Assembly (NCBI GenBank): GCA_947175635.1
Contig: CAMWNM010000018.1
Span: 1 to 37,074, forward strand
Origin: an uncultured Bacteroidales bacterium
GTDB taxonomy: Bacteria; Bacteroidota; Bacteroidia; Bacteroidales; P3
DNA: 37,074 bases
Direction of reading: 5' to 3'
The notes beneath the pieces are model-generated. The model had not been told where the DNA came from, ran no database searches, and was given only the letters and a program-made list of their open reading frames with translations. Numbering within the stretch: the first letter of the stretch is position 1; every line of letters starts with the position of its first letter. Shown piece after piece: positions 18,810-26,610 of the stretch. The translations under genes were made by a program, and so were the position numbers.

Positions 18810-18826
18810 GATGGTATGCGGTTATT

Positions 18827-19204
18827 TTATTTCTTCTTGGGACGTTTGGTACCGTATTTGGAACGGCGCTGGTTACGGCCTTCCACACCGGAGGTATCCA
18901 AGGCGCCGCGGATGATATGGTATCTTACACCGGGAAGGTCTTTTACACGGCCGCCGCGGATCATCACGATGGAGTGTTCCTGCAGGTTGTGGCCTTCACC
19001 GGGGATGTAAGCGTTCACTTCCTTCTGGTTGGTCAAACGTACACGGGCTACTTTCCGCATGGCCGAGTTAGGCTTTTTGGGAGTGGTGGTGTACACACGC
19101 ACGCAAACGCCGCGGCGTTGCGGACAGGAATCTAATGCCGGGGACTTGCTTTTGTCTGTCAATTTCTGCCGTCCCTTACGAACTAACTGTTGGATTGTTG
19201 GCAT
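18827..19204 (-). CDS. rpsL: 30S ribosomal protein S12
   Basis: S12 controls decoding fidelity at the A site. The 125-residue protein begins [24 protein letters not shown] and contains [18 protein letters not shown] and [20 protein letters not shown]. The lysines in these two loops, where streptomycin resistance mutations occur, are the wild-type residues. It is the first gene of the 33-gene ribosomal operon, with a promoter-like sequence about 55-85 bp upstream of the start. Confidence 0.98.
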   Translation of the reverse strand: MPTIQQLVRKGRQKLTDKSKSPALDSCPQRRGVCVRVYTTTPKKPNSAMRKVARVRLTNQKEVNAYIPGEGHNLQEHSIVMIRGGRVKDLPGVRYHIIRGALDTSGVEGRNQRRSKYGTKRPKKK

Positions 19205-19243
19205 GTTATTGTTTTTGTATTAGTTATGCACTCTGACTACTTA

Positions 19244-19256
19244 GTCCAAAATGGAC
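19244..19256 (-). other. Small hairpin in the rpsL leader
   Basis: The sequence reads GTCCA - AAA - TGGAC on the plus strand, a five-base stem with a three-base loop. It falls at or just after the expected start of transcription of the rpsL operon, about 40-50 bases before the start codon. It could protect the mRNA 5' end, but it is short and may be chance. Confidence 0.35.
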
Positions 19257-19258
19257 GG

Positions 19259-19290
19259 CAAAGATATATGCTTTTTTTAAAAAAAACAAC
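19259..19290 (-). promoter_or_regulatory. Probable promoter of the rpsL (str-S10-spc-alpha) operon
   Basis: On the minus strand the -7 element TATCTTTG (complement of 19259-19266) matches the Bacteroidota consensus TAnnTTTG exactly. A GTTG element (19287-19290), close to the -33 consensus TTTG, lies 20 bases upstream; the usual spacing is about 19. Transcription would start near 19252, giving a leader of roughly 50 bases rich in A with no Shine-Dalgarno site. An A/T-rich stretch directly upstream fits a strong promoter. Confidence 0.65.
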
Positions 19291-19489
19291 CGCGTCGAAA
19301 AAAATTGATACATAAAGTTTCTTTTCCTTGGGAATGGGATTTGTCAACAAAGGGGTGTTGATGACTTGGCGTCCTGTTTTTGTTGGTTCGGAGGCGATTC
19401 GGGGCAAAAACACGGGCGTACCGACGGTGTGTGGCGCAAAAAGTGCCTCAATGAGGGTAAAGGCAGGGAGGTTGAAAGGGGATATTTTA

Positions 19490-19497
19490 TATATTTG
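19490..19497 (+). promoter_or_regulatory. Candidate -7 element for the ugd operon
   Basis: TATATTTG matches TAnnTTTG exactly and lies about 68 bp before the ugd start codon. A well-placed TTTG at -33 is missing; the nearest resembling element, GTTG at 19471-19474, is only 15 bases upstream instead of about 19. Promoter assignment is therefore tentative. Confidence 0.4.
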
Positions 19498-19564
19498 CGA
19501 GATTTTGTAAGGCCCTTCTGAGATAAGGCTGGGCGGATGTTCATCCCATTAAATACTGGATAGC

Positions 19565-20881
19565 ATGAAAATAGCGGTTGTGGGAACGGGCTATGTGGGT
19601 TTGGTTACAGGGACTTGTTTTGCCGAAATGGGCACGGATGTTTGCTGCGTGGATGTGGATGCGGCCAAGGTGGAACGTTTGTTGCGCGGGGAATCCCCGA
19701 TTTACGAACCGGGTCTGGATGAGATGCTGCACCGTAACATAAAGGAGGGGCGTTTGCATTTCACCACCTCTTTGTCCGAAGGTATCAGCGGCGCGGCGGC
19801 TGTCTTCATAGCCGTGGGAACGCCCCCTGATGAAGACGGCAGTGCGGATTTGCATTATGTATTGGATGTGGCCGCGGAAATAGGCCGGAATATCGACGGC
19901 TATATGCTGGTGGTAACCAAAAGTACCGTGCCGGTGGGTACCTCGGCCAAGGTGAAGGTGGCCGTGGAGGCCGAATTGAAAAAAAGGAACGCGGACGTGC
20001 CTTTTGAAGTGGCATCGAATCCCGAGTTTCTGAAAGAGGGCTCGGCTATCGCCGACTTTATGCACCCCGACAGAATTGTGGTGGGGGTGAACGGCCGGCG
20101 GGGCAGGGAAGTGATGGAGCTTTTGTACGCACCTTTGCGCGATCAGGGCGTTCCGGTGATATTTATGGATATCGCTTCGGCTGAAATGACCAAGTATGCG
20201 GCCAATTCCATGCTCGCCGCCCGTATCAGTTTCATGAACGATATCGCCAACCTTTGCCAATTGATAGGCGCGGATGTGAACAAAGTGAAGGAAGGCATCG
20301 GCAGCGATACCCGTATCGGGGCTAAGTTCCTTAATCCGGGAATCGGGTATGGCGGTTCCTGTTTTCCCAAAGATGTGAAGGCTTTGATAAAGACGGCTCA
20401 GAAAAACGGATATCCGATGCGGGTGTTGCAGGCGGTGGAGGCGGTGAATGAAAGCCAGAAGCTGATGATGTTCGATAAGATACGGCATTATTTCAACGAT
20501 GATTTGGCCGGAAAGACGGTGGCGTTCTGGGGACTTTCTTTCAAACCGGAAACGGACGACATGCGGGAAGCCCCTTCGTTGTCAATGATAGACAAGCTGG
20601 TGGAATCCGGCTGCACGGTACGGGTCTATGATCCGGCGGCGATGGATGAATGCCGTCGCCGGGTGGGGGAGAAAGTGGTTTACTGCAAGGATATGTATGA
20701 AGCCGTGCAGGGTTCGGATGCCTTGTTTCTGCTTACGGAATGGAGGCAGTTTGCCAATCCGGACTGGAATAAGGTAAGGCAGGGGCTTTCCCGTGCCGTA
20801 GTGTTTGACGGACGCAACCTCTATCGGAAAGAAGAATTGGTTCAGCTCGGTTTTGCGTATTACGGAGTGGGAACACTATAA
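19565..20881 (+). CDS. ugd: UDP-glucose 6-dehydrogenase family protein
   Basis: The enzyme oxidises UDP-glucose to UDP-glucuronate with two NAD+ in the cytoplasm, feeding capsule, exopolysaccharide or LPS synthesis. The 438-residue protein has an N-terminal Rossmann fold (VGTGYVGLVTGTCFAEMG from residue 6), a central dimerisation domain with EMTKYAANSMLA, and the catalytic cysteine Cys266 in GYGGSCFPKDVKAL. The C-terminal domain contains GLSFKPETDDMREAPS. A related nucleotide-sugar dehydrogenase specificity cannot be ruled out from sequence alone. It is the first gene of a seven-gene plus-strand run, followed after 17 bp by a sugar-nucleotide reductase. Confidence 0.93.
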   Translation: MKIAVVGTGYVGLVTGTCFAEMGTDVCCVDVDAAKVERLLRGESPIYEPGLDEMLHRNIKEGRLHFTTSLSEGISGAAAVFIAVGTPPDEDGSADLHYVLDVAAEIGRNIDGYMLVVTKSTVPVGTSAKVKVAVEAELKKRNADVPFEVASNPEFLKEGSAIADFMHPDRIVVGVNGRRGREVMELLYAPLRDQGVPVIFMDIASAEMTKYAANSMLAARISFMNDIANLCQLIGADVNKVKEGIGSDTRIGAKFLNPGIGYGGSCFPKDVKALIKTAQKNGYPMRVLQAVEAVNESQKLMMFDKIRHYFNDDLAGKTVAFWGLSFKPETDDMREAPSLSMIDKLVESGCTVRVYDPAAMDECRRRVGEKVVYCKDMYEAVQGSDALFLLTEWRQFANPDWNKVRQGLSRAVVFDGRNLYRKEELVQLGFAYYGVGTL

Positions 20882-20898
20882 GAAGGACCAGATAAAAC

Positions 20899-21780
20899 AT
20901 GTCGGAAATGTTGACAGTATTGGTAACGGGCTGTAACGGACAGTTGGGAATGGAATTGAGACGTTTGTCGAATGATTCCCGCTGCGCTTTCTGCCGTTTT
21001 CTGTTTGTGGATGTGGACGTATTGGATATCTGTAACCGGCCCGAGGTTCATAATTATATGAAGATGAACAAGGTCGATGTGGTGGTGAATGCCGCCGCCT
21101 ATACAGCGGTCGACAAGGCCGAAACCGAACCCGGTTTGGCCTTTGCCGTAAACCGGGACGGAGTTGCGGTGCTGGCGGACTGCTGTGTGGAGAATCATGC
21201 CTTTCTGATACATGTTTCCACCGATTATGTATTTGACGGAACTGCCGATATGCCATACAAAGAGCACGATCAGGTGAATCCGATAGGGGTTTACGGCAAA
21301 TCCAAACGGGCGGGAGAGGAAGAGATGATGGCCAAAGGTGTGTATGGCATGATTATCCGTACTGCATGGCTTTATTCGGGTTATGGCAATAATTTTGTGA
21401 AGACGATGTTGCGTCTGGGGTCGGAACGCGAACAGGTGATGGTGGTGGCCGACCAGCACGGTACTCCCACCTGGGCGGCTGATCTGGCGGGTGCGATTAT
21501 CGAGATTATCGTGCAGACCGATTTTTCAAAAAGGCAGGGTGTGGAAGTGTATCATTATACCGACGAGGGTGAGTGCACATGGTTTGAGTTCGCTTCGTCG
21601 ATTATGCGGTTGGCGGGTAAAAGCTGCCGGGTATTGCCCATCAGCACTTCCGAGTATCCCTCCTCTTGCCAGAGACCGGCTTACAGCGTTCTGGACAAAA
21701 CCAAAATCAAGAATACGTTCCGCATCGACATCCCTCAATGGGAAGATTCATTGAGGAAGATGCTGGAGGAAATATTGTAA
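20899..21780 (+). CDS. rfbD: dTDP-4-dehydrorhamnose reductase family protein
   Basis: This short-chain NAD(P)H reductase family makes dTDP-L-rhamnose from the 4-keto precursor. The 293-residue protein has the nucleotide-binding loop VTGCNGQLGMEL (from residue 9), STDYVFDGT near 109, and the catalytic YGKSK with Tyr132 and Lys136. Other conserved parts are IIRTAWLYS and VVADQHGTPTWAADLA. None of rfbA, rfbB or rfbC is adjacent, so the rest of the pathway must be elsewhere; a single rfbD-like gene beside ugd suggests a shared cell-surface-sugar role. It lies 17 bp after ugd and 11 bp before rsfS. Confidence 0.9.
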   Translation: MSEMLTVLVTGCNGQLGMELRRLSNDSRCAFCRFLFVDVDVLDICNRPEVHNYMKMNKVDVVVNAAAYTAVDKAETEPGLAFAVNRDGVAVLADCCVENHAFLIHVSTDYVFDGTADMPYKEHDQVNPIGVYGKSKRAGEEEMMAKGVYGMIIRTAWLYSGYGNNFVKTMLRLGSEREQVMVVADQHGTPTWAADLAGAIIEIIVQTDFSKRQGVEVYHYTDEGECTWFEFASSIMRLAGKSCRVLPISTSEYPSSCQRPAYSVLDKTKIKNTFRIDIPQWEDSLRKMLEEIL

Positions 21781-21791
21781 ATTAAGCATAC

Positions 21792-22304
21792 ATGCCTGTT
21801 AAGAAGTCTGAAGGAAAGACAACGGCCGTCAAGAAAACAGCGGCGGCCAAAAAAACGATAGCGGAAAAGCGTCCGGCGCGCGGCAGGGTTTCCGACAAAG
21901 CCGAAGCACCGGTAAAAGCGGCAAGCAAGAAAAGTTCGCTTAAGACGGATCTGGATTTGGTGGAATGTATCGCCGAAGCGATGGATGAAAAGAAAGGGCT
22001 TCATATCGTCAGCATGGACTTGCGGGAGATAGTCGGGGCCTCCTTCGACTTCTTTGTGGTTTGCGAAGCTTCTTCAGGGCCGCAGGTGCGTGCCATCGCC
22101 GACGAGATCAGCGAGCAGGTGTACAGGCGGTTTAATGAAGATCCCTTGCACAAGGAAGGATATGCCAATGCCGAATGGGTGCTGTTGGATTTTGGCGGCG
22201 TGGTTGCCCATATATTTTTGGATACGGTGCGTCAGCACTACCGTTTGGAAGAACTTTGGGGTGATTCGGCGATGAGGCGCTTCAAGGAAGAATCGGATAA
22301 ATAA
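21792..22304 (+). CDS. rsfS: Ribosome silencing factor with Lys/Ala-rich N-terminal tail
   Basis: RsfS (Iojap/YbeB family) binds L14 and blocks joining of ribosomal subunits when nutrients are low. The core covers residues ~50-160, with HIVSMDLREIVGASFDFFVVCEASSGPQVRAIADEI and EWVLLDFGGVVAHIFLDTVRQHYRLEELWGD. The first ~50 residues are unusual: a low-complexity tail with 13 Lys, 3 Arg and about 10 Ala, resembling histone-H1-like or ribosomal-protein tails, whereas the family is usually about 105-125 residues without it. The ATG at 21792 is the only Met before the core, 11 bp after the preceding stop. The tail probably binds RNA, but this is inference. Confidence 0.92.
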   Translation: MPVKKSEGKTTAVKKTAAAKKTIAEKRPARGRVSDKAEAPVKAASKKSSLKTDLDLVECIAEAMDEKKGLHIVSMDLREIVGASFDFFVVCEASSGPQVRAIADEISEQVYRRFNEDPLHKEGYANAEWVLLDFGGVVAHIFLDTVRQHYRLEELWGDSAMRRFKEESDK

Positions 22305-22320
22305 AAATCAGGAAACGAGA

Positions 22321-24351
22321 ATGGACAATATGAATATACCGGACAATCCCCGGCAACCGGGCGGAAAACGAAAGATCCGCTTCAATATCTATTGGGTTTA
22401 CGGCATTATATTGATGGTGTTCCTCTATATCCAGTTCACCTCGGGATGGGGTGGGCAGAAAGTTTACGACGCTACCTTGTATCAGGTGGAACAGATGCTC
22501 AAGAAGCAGGATGTGGAACGGATCGTAGTGGTGAACAAGGAGTTTGCCGAAGTTTTTGTGAAAGCCGACAGGATTTATGCCGACTCCGCTTATCGGATGT
22601 TGCGCAGTGAAGACGGCAAAAGCAATCAGAAACATTTCGTTTATAAGTTTCTTACCCTCGAGGCTTTTCAACAGGCGGTGCAGGATGCCCAGATGGAAGC
22701 CCGTGCGGCCGATACGGCAGGCAAAACGGCATATGCCAAGTCGGTTATCATGAACGCGCCCATGGTGGAACCTGTGCCTGAAACGCGCAAAAGTTTTTGG
22801 GAAGAGGGCGGCGTGTCGATGATCCTGTGGGTGGTGTTTTCGGTGGTGATGATGGTGTTCCTTTTCCGTATGTTCAGCCGTGGTCCTATGGGTGGTGGCG
22901 CAGGGGCGATGTTTAATTTCGGCAAGTCGAAAGCGCAGCTCTACGACAAGGATACCAAGGTGAACACAACCTTCAAGGATGTGGCAGGATTGGACGAAGC
23001 CAAGGAGGAAGTGATGGAGATTGTGGATTTCCTGAAGAATCCCCGGCGTTATACCTCTTTGGGTGGAAAGATTCCCAAGGGGGCGCTTCTTGTGGGACCT
23101 CCGGGAACGGGCAAGACTTTGTTGGCCAAGGCAGTGGCGGGAGAGGCGCAGGTGCCGTTTTTCTCCATCTCGGGTTCGGATTTTGTGGAAATGTTTGTCG
23201 GGGTAGGGGCTTCCCGCGTGCGGGATTTGTTCCGTATGGCCAAGGAAAAGGCACCCTGTATCATCTTTATCGATGAAATAGATGCCATCGGCCGGGCCCG
23301 GGGCAAGAATTCCTTTACCGGCGCCAACGATGAACGCGAGAATACCTTGAACCAGCTTTTGACTGAAATGGACGGCTTCGGCAGCAACAGCGGCGTGATT
23401 ATCCTGGCGGCCACCAACCGGGCCGAAATTCTGGACCGGGCCCTTTTGCGTCCCGGTCGTTTCGACCGACAGATCAATGTGGAACTGCCCGAGTTGGAAG
23501 AACGCAAGGCTATTTTTCAGGTACACTTGAAGCCGCTTACGCTCAGTGCGGAAGTGGACGTGGATTTTCTTTCCCGGCAAACCCCCGGTTTTTCGGGGGC
23601 CGATATCGCCAATGTGTGTAACGAAGCGGCTTTGATTGCCGCCCGTCGGGAGAAGAAGCAGGTGGAGAAACAAGACTTTCTGGATGCCATCGACCGTATC
23701 GTGGGCGGATTGGAACGCCGCAGCAAGATCATTTCGGCCGAAGAGAAGCGCGTGATTGCCTATCATGAGGCCGGCCATGCGGCCGTAAGCTGGGTGCTGC
23801 CCTATGCGCATCCTTTGGTAAAGGTTACCATCGTGCCGAGGGGTAAATCCTTGGGAGCGGCATGGTACCTGCCCGAAGAGAGGCAGCTGACTACGCTGGA
23901 GCAGATGCGCGATGAGATGCGGGCTACCTTGGGCGGACGCGCCTCGGAAGAAGTGGTGTTCGGGCAGATTTCCACCGGTGCGCTCAACGATTTGGAAAAG
24001 GTGACCAAGCAGGCGTATGCGATGGTGGCCTACTATGGAATGAACGCGCAGGTGGGAACTTTGAGCTATTACGATTCGAGCGGCGAACAGGAATACATGC
24101 TGGGCAAACCTTATAGTGAGAAAACCTCCGAAATGATCGACGCCGAAGTGCGCAAGATGGTGGCCGAAGCCTATGAGGAAGCCAAGCGGATTTTGCGCGA
24201 GAACAGGGAAAAACTGGATAAACTGGCCGCATTGCTGATAGAGAAGGAAGTGATGTTCAGGGAAGATCTGGAGACCATTTTCGGCCCTCGCCCCGAAATC
24301 CCGGGAAAAGAACGGGAAAAACAGCAGGAGGCGGAAAGCGGTACGGTATAA
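22321..24351 (+). CDS. ftsH: ATP-dependent zinc metalloprotease FtsH
   Basis: FtsH is a hexameric inner-membrane protease that removes misassembled membrane proteins and short-lived regulators. The 676-residue protein has a first membrane segment at about 24-41, a periplasmic domain, and a second at about 162-182 (SMILWVVFSVVMMVFLF). The AAA+ domain carries Walker A GPPGTGKT at 259-266, Walker B IIFIDEID and the SRH stretch with ATNRAEILDRALLRPGRFDR. The zinc protease domain has HEAGH at 482-486 and a likely third ligand Asp557 in LNDLEK. The cytoplasmic tail is Lys/Glu-rich. It lies 16 bp after rsfS and 21 bp before the LUD gene. Confidence 0.97.
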   Translation: MDNMNIPDNPRQPGGKRKIRFNIYWVYGIILMVFLYIQFTSGWGGQKVYDATLYQVEQMLKKQDVERIVVVNKEFAEVFVKADRIYADSAYRMLRSEDGKSNQKHFVYKFLTLEAFQQAVQDAQMEARAADTAGKTAYAKSVIMNAPMVEPVPETRKSFWEEGGVSMILWVVFSVVMMVFLFRMFSRGPMGGGAGAMFNFGKSKAQLYDKDTKVNTTFKDVAGLDEAKEEVMEIVDFLKNPRRYTSLGGKIPKGALLVGPPGTGKTLLAKAVAGEAQVPFFSISGSDFVEMFVGVGASRVRDLFRMAKEKAPCIIFIDEIDAIGRARGKNSFTGANDERENTLNQLLTEMDGFGSNSGVIILAATNRAEILDRALLRPGRFDRQINVELPELEERKAIFQVHLKPLTLSAEVDVDFLSRQTPGFSGADIANVCNEAALIAARREKKQVEKQDFLDAIDRIVGGLERRSKIISAEEKRVIAYHEAGHAAVSWVLPYAHPLVKVTIVPRGKSLGAAWYLPEERQLTTLEQMRDEMRATLGGRASEEVVFGQISTGALNDLEKVTKQAYAMVAYYGMNAQVGTLSYYDSSGEQEYMLGKPYSEKTSEMIDAEVRKMVAEAYEEAKRILRENREKLDKLAALLIEKEVMFREDLETIFGPRPEIPGKEREKQQEAESGTV

Positions 24352-24360
24352 ATCCCATAC

Positions 24361-24366
24361 AAGGAG
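24361..24366 (+). promoter_or_regulatory. Shine-Dalgarno-like site before the LUD gene
   Basis: AAGGAG lies six bases before the ATG at 24373, a textbook Shine-Dalgarno position. Most genes in this window have A-rich leaders without such a site, as is usual in Bacteroidota, so this site stands out and supports the chosen start. Confidence 0.5.
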
Positions 24367-24372
24367 TTAGGC

Positions 24373-25017
24373 ATGGATGAGATAACGCCCAAGGAACGCA
24401 TCTTGAAGCGGATCAGGGAAGCCTTGATTGCCGCGCCGATGGCACCTCAGGGTATGATTGATTTGGAAAGCCCCGTCTTTGCCCCGGTGGCAGACACGAT
24501 GGAGGTGGTTTTCGCCGAGAATTTCGTGCGCAAAGGCGGTCGTTTCGTGTATTGCGAGAATGCGGATATCGCCCTTAAGTCGATACAGGCCTTGGTGGAG
24601 GAAAACGCTTGGAACGGTCATGTTTTTTGCAGAGACGAGGCCGTGGAATCGCTTTTGCAGCTGGCCGGTATCGATTATGGCAAGGAGGCGGTGGACGCGG
24701 TGGTGTGCAAGGTTGGATTCTGCGCTTGCCGCAACCTTATAGCCAACGACGGCAGTTTGCTTTTCGACACGGCTCAGACTGGCCGGCGGATTTTCGCGCA
24801 GGCGGAAACCTTGGTGTTCGTGGCCTCTATCGATCAGTTGTTGCCGGATTTGCGTACGGCCTGGAAGTTATGGAAAGACCAAGAGGGCAGAATGCCTTCT
24901 TCTGTATCGATATGGACGGGTCTGTCGCATTTTACGGATGTGGACGGTACGGCCATGACCGGTCTGGGGCCCAAGAAGATATTTTTGGTATTTCTTGATA
25001 ATATAGATTTGGTATGA
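24373..25017 (+). CDS. LUD-domain protein (LutC/YkgG-like)
   Basis: The 214-residue protein belongs to the LUD family, which includes LutC/YkgG subunits of lactate oxidation. Recognisable parts are the helical start (TPKERILKRIREALIA), the central VVCKVGFCACRNLIANDGSLLFDTA, VFVASIDQLLPDLRTAWKLWKD, and the end GLGPKKIFLVFLDN, which corresponds to the usual HGP-containing C-terminal motif. No lutA or lutB partner is nearby, so lactate use is not supported by context. Instead it lies between ftsH (21 bp) and cdsA, whose ATG overlaps its stop codon (ATGA). I recall similar placement in other Bacteroidota; its job there is not known to me. Confidence 0.85.
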   Translation: MDEITPKERILKRIREALIAAPMAPQGMIDLESPVFAPVADTMEVVFAENFVRKGGRFVYCENADIALKSIQALVEENAWNGHVFCRDEAVESLLQLAGIDYGKEAVDAVVCKVGFCACRNLIANDGSLLFDTAQTGRRIFAQAETLVFVASIDQLLPDLRTAWKLWKDQEGRMPSSVSIWTGLSHFTDVDGTAMTGLGPKKIFLVFLDNIDLV

Positions 25018-25835
25018 AAGAGCTTCTGCAACGTACGCTGACGGGTTTGCTGTTGGTTGCACTGACGGTAAGCGCGGTATATGCAGGAGCGTATTATACG
25101 GCCTTGCTGTTTTGGGTGGTAAGCAATCTCGGCCTTTTGGAATGGCGAAAACTGGTGGAGAAGACGGGAGGGCGGATTCCGCTTTGGTGTCTGCTGGCAT
25201 GGGGGAATATCCTGTATCTGTCGGTATCTGCCGTTAGCGGAGGTTTGGCTTTTTGTTGGCTGTTGACCGCCTGTGTGCTCTGTTTGTCGGCCATGACGGT
25301 ATATACGGTCTTTCATTCGGATAAAGACGGTGCGCAGGTACTGGCCCTGACAGTGGCCGGCGGTTTGTACGTGGCCTTGCCTCTTGCTTTGTTGAGTCTG
25401 ATGCCGGGACTTTTTGTTCCGGTTGGGGTGCATGGTCTGATGGGGTTTTTTCTGCTGGTTTGGGCTGGGGATATTTTTGCCTACATTGTCGGTTCTCTGT
25501 TCGGAAAACATAAGCTTTGCCCTTCCATTTCTCCCTCCAAAACATGGGAAGGCGCCATGGGGGGCTTGGTGTTTTCGGTAGCTGTAGGTTTCTTATGGTG
25601 GCGGTGGATGATGCCGGATTATTCTCTGCCGGTATGGTTGGGTTTTTCGGCGGTGGTAGCGGTTTGCAGTATAGTGGGGGATCTGGTGGAATCCAAGTTG
25701 AAACGGAGTGCGGGGGTAAAGGATTCGGGGGCTTTGCTGCCCGGCCATGGTGGAATGCTGGATCGGTTCGACGGCGTTTTGTTTGCCGCCCCCGTTGCCT
25801 TTGCGTTTGAAATGTTGGTGTTGTATTTTGCTTAA
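25014..25835 (+). CDS. cdsA: Phosphatidate cytidylyltransferase (CDP-diacylglycerol synthase)
   Basis: CdsA makes CDP-diacylglycerol from phosphatidic acid and CTP in the inner membrane, the precursor of all phospholipids. The 273-residue protein has several hydrophobic segments and the full family signature SKLKRSAGVKDSGALLPGHGG followed by MLDRFD near residues 227-252, plus SPSKTWEGAMGG upstream. Its start overlaps the LUD gene by four bases (ATGA). The psd gene, acting later in phosphatidylethanolamine synthesis, follows after 15 bp; the intermediate enzyme PssA is not in the window. Confidence 0.96.
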   Translation: MKELLQRTLTGLLLVALTVSAVYAGAYYTALLFWVVSNLGLLEWRKLVEKTGGRIPLWCLLAWGNILYLSVSAVSGGLAFCWLLTACVLCLSAMTVYTVFHSDKDGAQVLALTVAGGLYVALPLALLSLMPGLFVPVGVHGLMGFFLLVWAGDIFAYIVGSLFGKHKLCPSISPSKTWEGAMGGLVFSVAVGFLWWRWMMPDYSLPVWLGFSAVVAVCSIVGDLVESKLKRSAGVKDSGALLPGHGGMLDRFDGVLFAAPVAFAFEMLVLYFA

Positions 25836-25850
25836 CAATAAAGACAGACG

Positions 25851-26513
25851 GTGAAATTTTATATTCATAAGGAGGGAAGGGGCAGTATCGCCTGGGCTGC
25901 CGCGCTGATGTTGCTTTTGGGTGCGTTGACGTTCGTATTGGCTTTTCCGTGGTGGATGTGGCTGTTGTGGGTGGCAAGCCTGTTGCTTTTTCTGGCGGTG
26001 GTTTGTTTTTTCAGAATTCCCCGCCGGCGGTATCCCTCCTTTGAAGGGAACGTGCTCTTGGCACCTGCCGATGGGCAGGTCGTGGATATCGCGGAAGTGG
26101 ATGAACCGGAATATTTCAAGGGTGTCTGTACCAAGATTTCGGTGTTCATGTCGCCGGCAAACGTGCATGTAAACCGTTATCCGATGGCGGGTGAAGTGGT
26201 GTATCACCGTTATCATCCGGGGAAATATCTGGTGGCCTGGCATGAAAAGTCCTCGCTGCTGAACGAAAGATGCTCGGTGGTGTTGAAGTCTCCGGCGGGC
26301 AGGGAAGTGCTGGTGCGTCAGATTGCCGGAGCGGTGGCCCGCCGCATCGTAACCTATGCCCGTGTGGGCGAAAAAGTAGATCGAGCCTCCGAATTGGGTT
26401 TTATCAAATTCGGTTCCCGTGTGGATATCTTTTATCCCTTTCAAGCGCGTATCGTGGCCCGGGTTGGCCAGAAAGTGAAAAGTGGAATCAGCGTGCTGGC
26501 CGAGATGGAATGA
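25851..26513 (+). CDS. psd: Phosphatidylserine decarboxylase proenzyme (GTG start)
   Basis: Psd converts phosphatidylserine to phosphatidylethanolamine at the inner membrane. The 220-residue protein is the short, archaeal-like type common in Bacteroidota, with a membrane stretch near residues 13-50 and LAPADGQVVDIAEV, KISVFMSPANVHVNRYPMAG in the core. It cleaves itself at Gly188-Ser189 in IKFGSRVDIF; Ser189 becomes the pyruvoyl group and the alpha chain would be the last 32 residues. The start codon appears to be GTG (KFYIHKEGRG follows), 15 bp after cdsA. It is the last gene of the run and is followed by a strong terminator. Confidence 0.93.
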   Translation: MKFYIHKEGRGSIAWAAALMLLLGALTFVLAFPWWMWLLWVASLLLFLAVVCFFRIPRRRYPSFEGNVLLAPADGQVVDIAEVDEPEYFKGVCTKISVFMSPANVHVNRYPMAGEVVYHRYHPGKYLVAWHEKSSLLNERCSVVLKSPAGREVLVRQIAGAVARRIVTYARVGEKVDRASELGFIKFGSRVDIFYPFQARIVARVGQKVKSGISVLAEME

Positions 26514-26548
26514 GGGGAAAGGAAAGAACCTTGTACAAGCGGTATGTG

Positions 26549-26597
26549 AAAACGGAAGAAGGCGGCTCTTGAAAAAGAGCCGCCTTCTTCCGTTTTT
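26549..26597. terminator. Bidirectional intrinsic terminator between psd and nuoN
   Basis: A perfect 22-bp stem (26549-26570 against 26575-26596) closes a GAAA loop. It has four A on the left and a T-run on the right (26593-26597), so it can end transcription from either side. It serves the convergent psd and nuoN ends. On the plus-strand RNA the GAAA loop is a stable GNRA tetraloop. Confidence 0.9.
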
Positions 26598-26610
26598 CTC
26601 TGCCAAACGT

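Larger units (their letters stand above)
19205..19564. other. Divergent intergenic region, no gene seen
   Basis: These 360 bp separate rpsL (minus) from ugd (plus). Both ends carry promoter-like elements (see separate entries). The centre holds one modest stem-loop (TCAACA at 19344-19349 with TGTTGA at 19356-19361). The short open frames here have no recognisable protein features and overlap the promoters. I see no tRNA or known small RNA. Confidence 0.6.

Noticed and set aside
22282..23811. 509-codon open frame on the minus strand opposite ftsH
   Set aside because: His/Arg/Gly-rich translation with no known motif, lying fully over the conserved AAA+ domain of FtsH. Shadow of the real gene.
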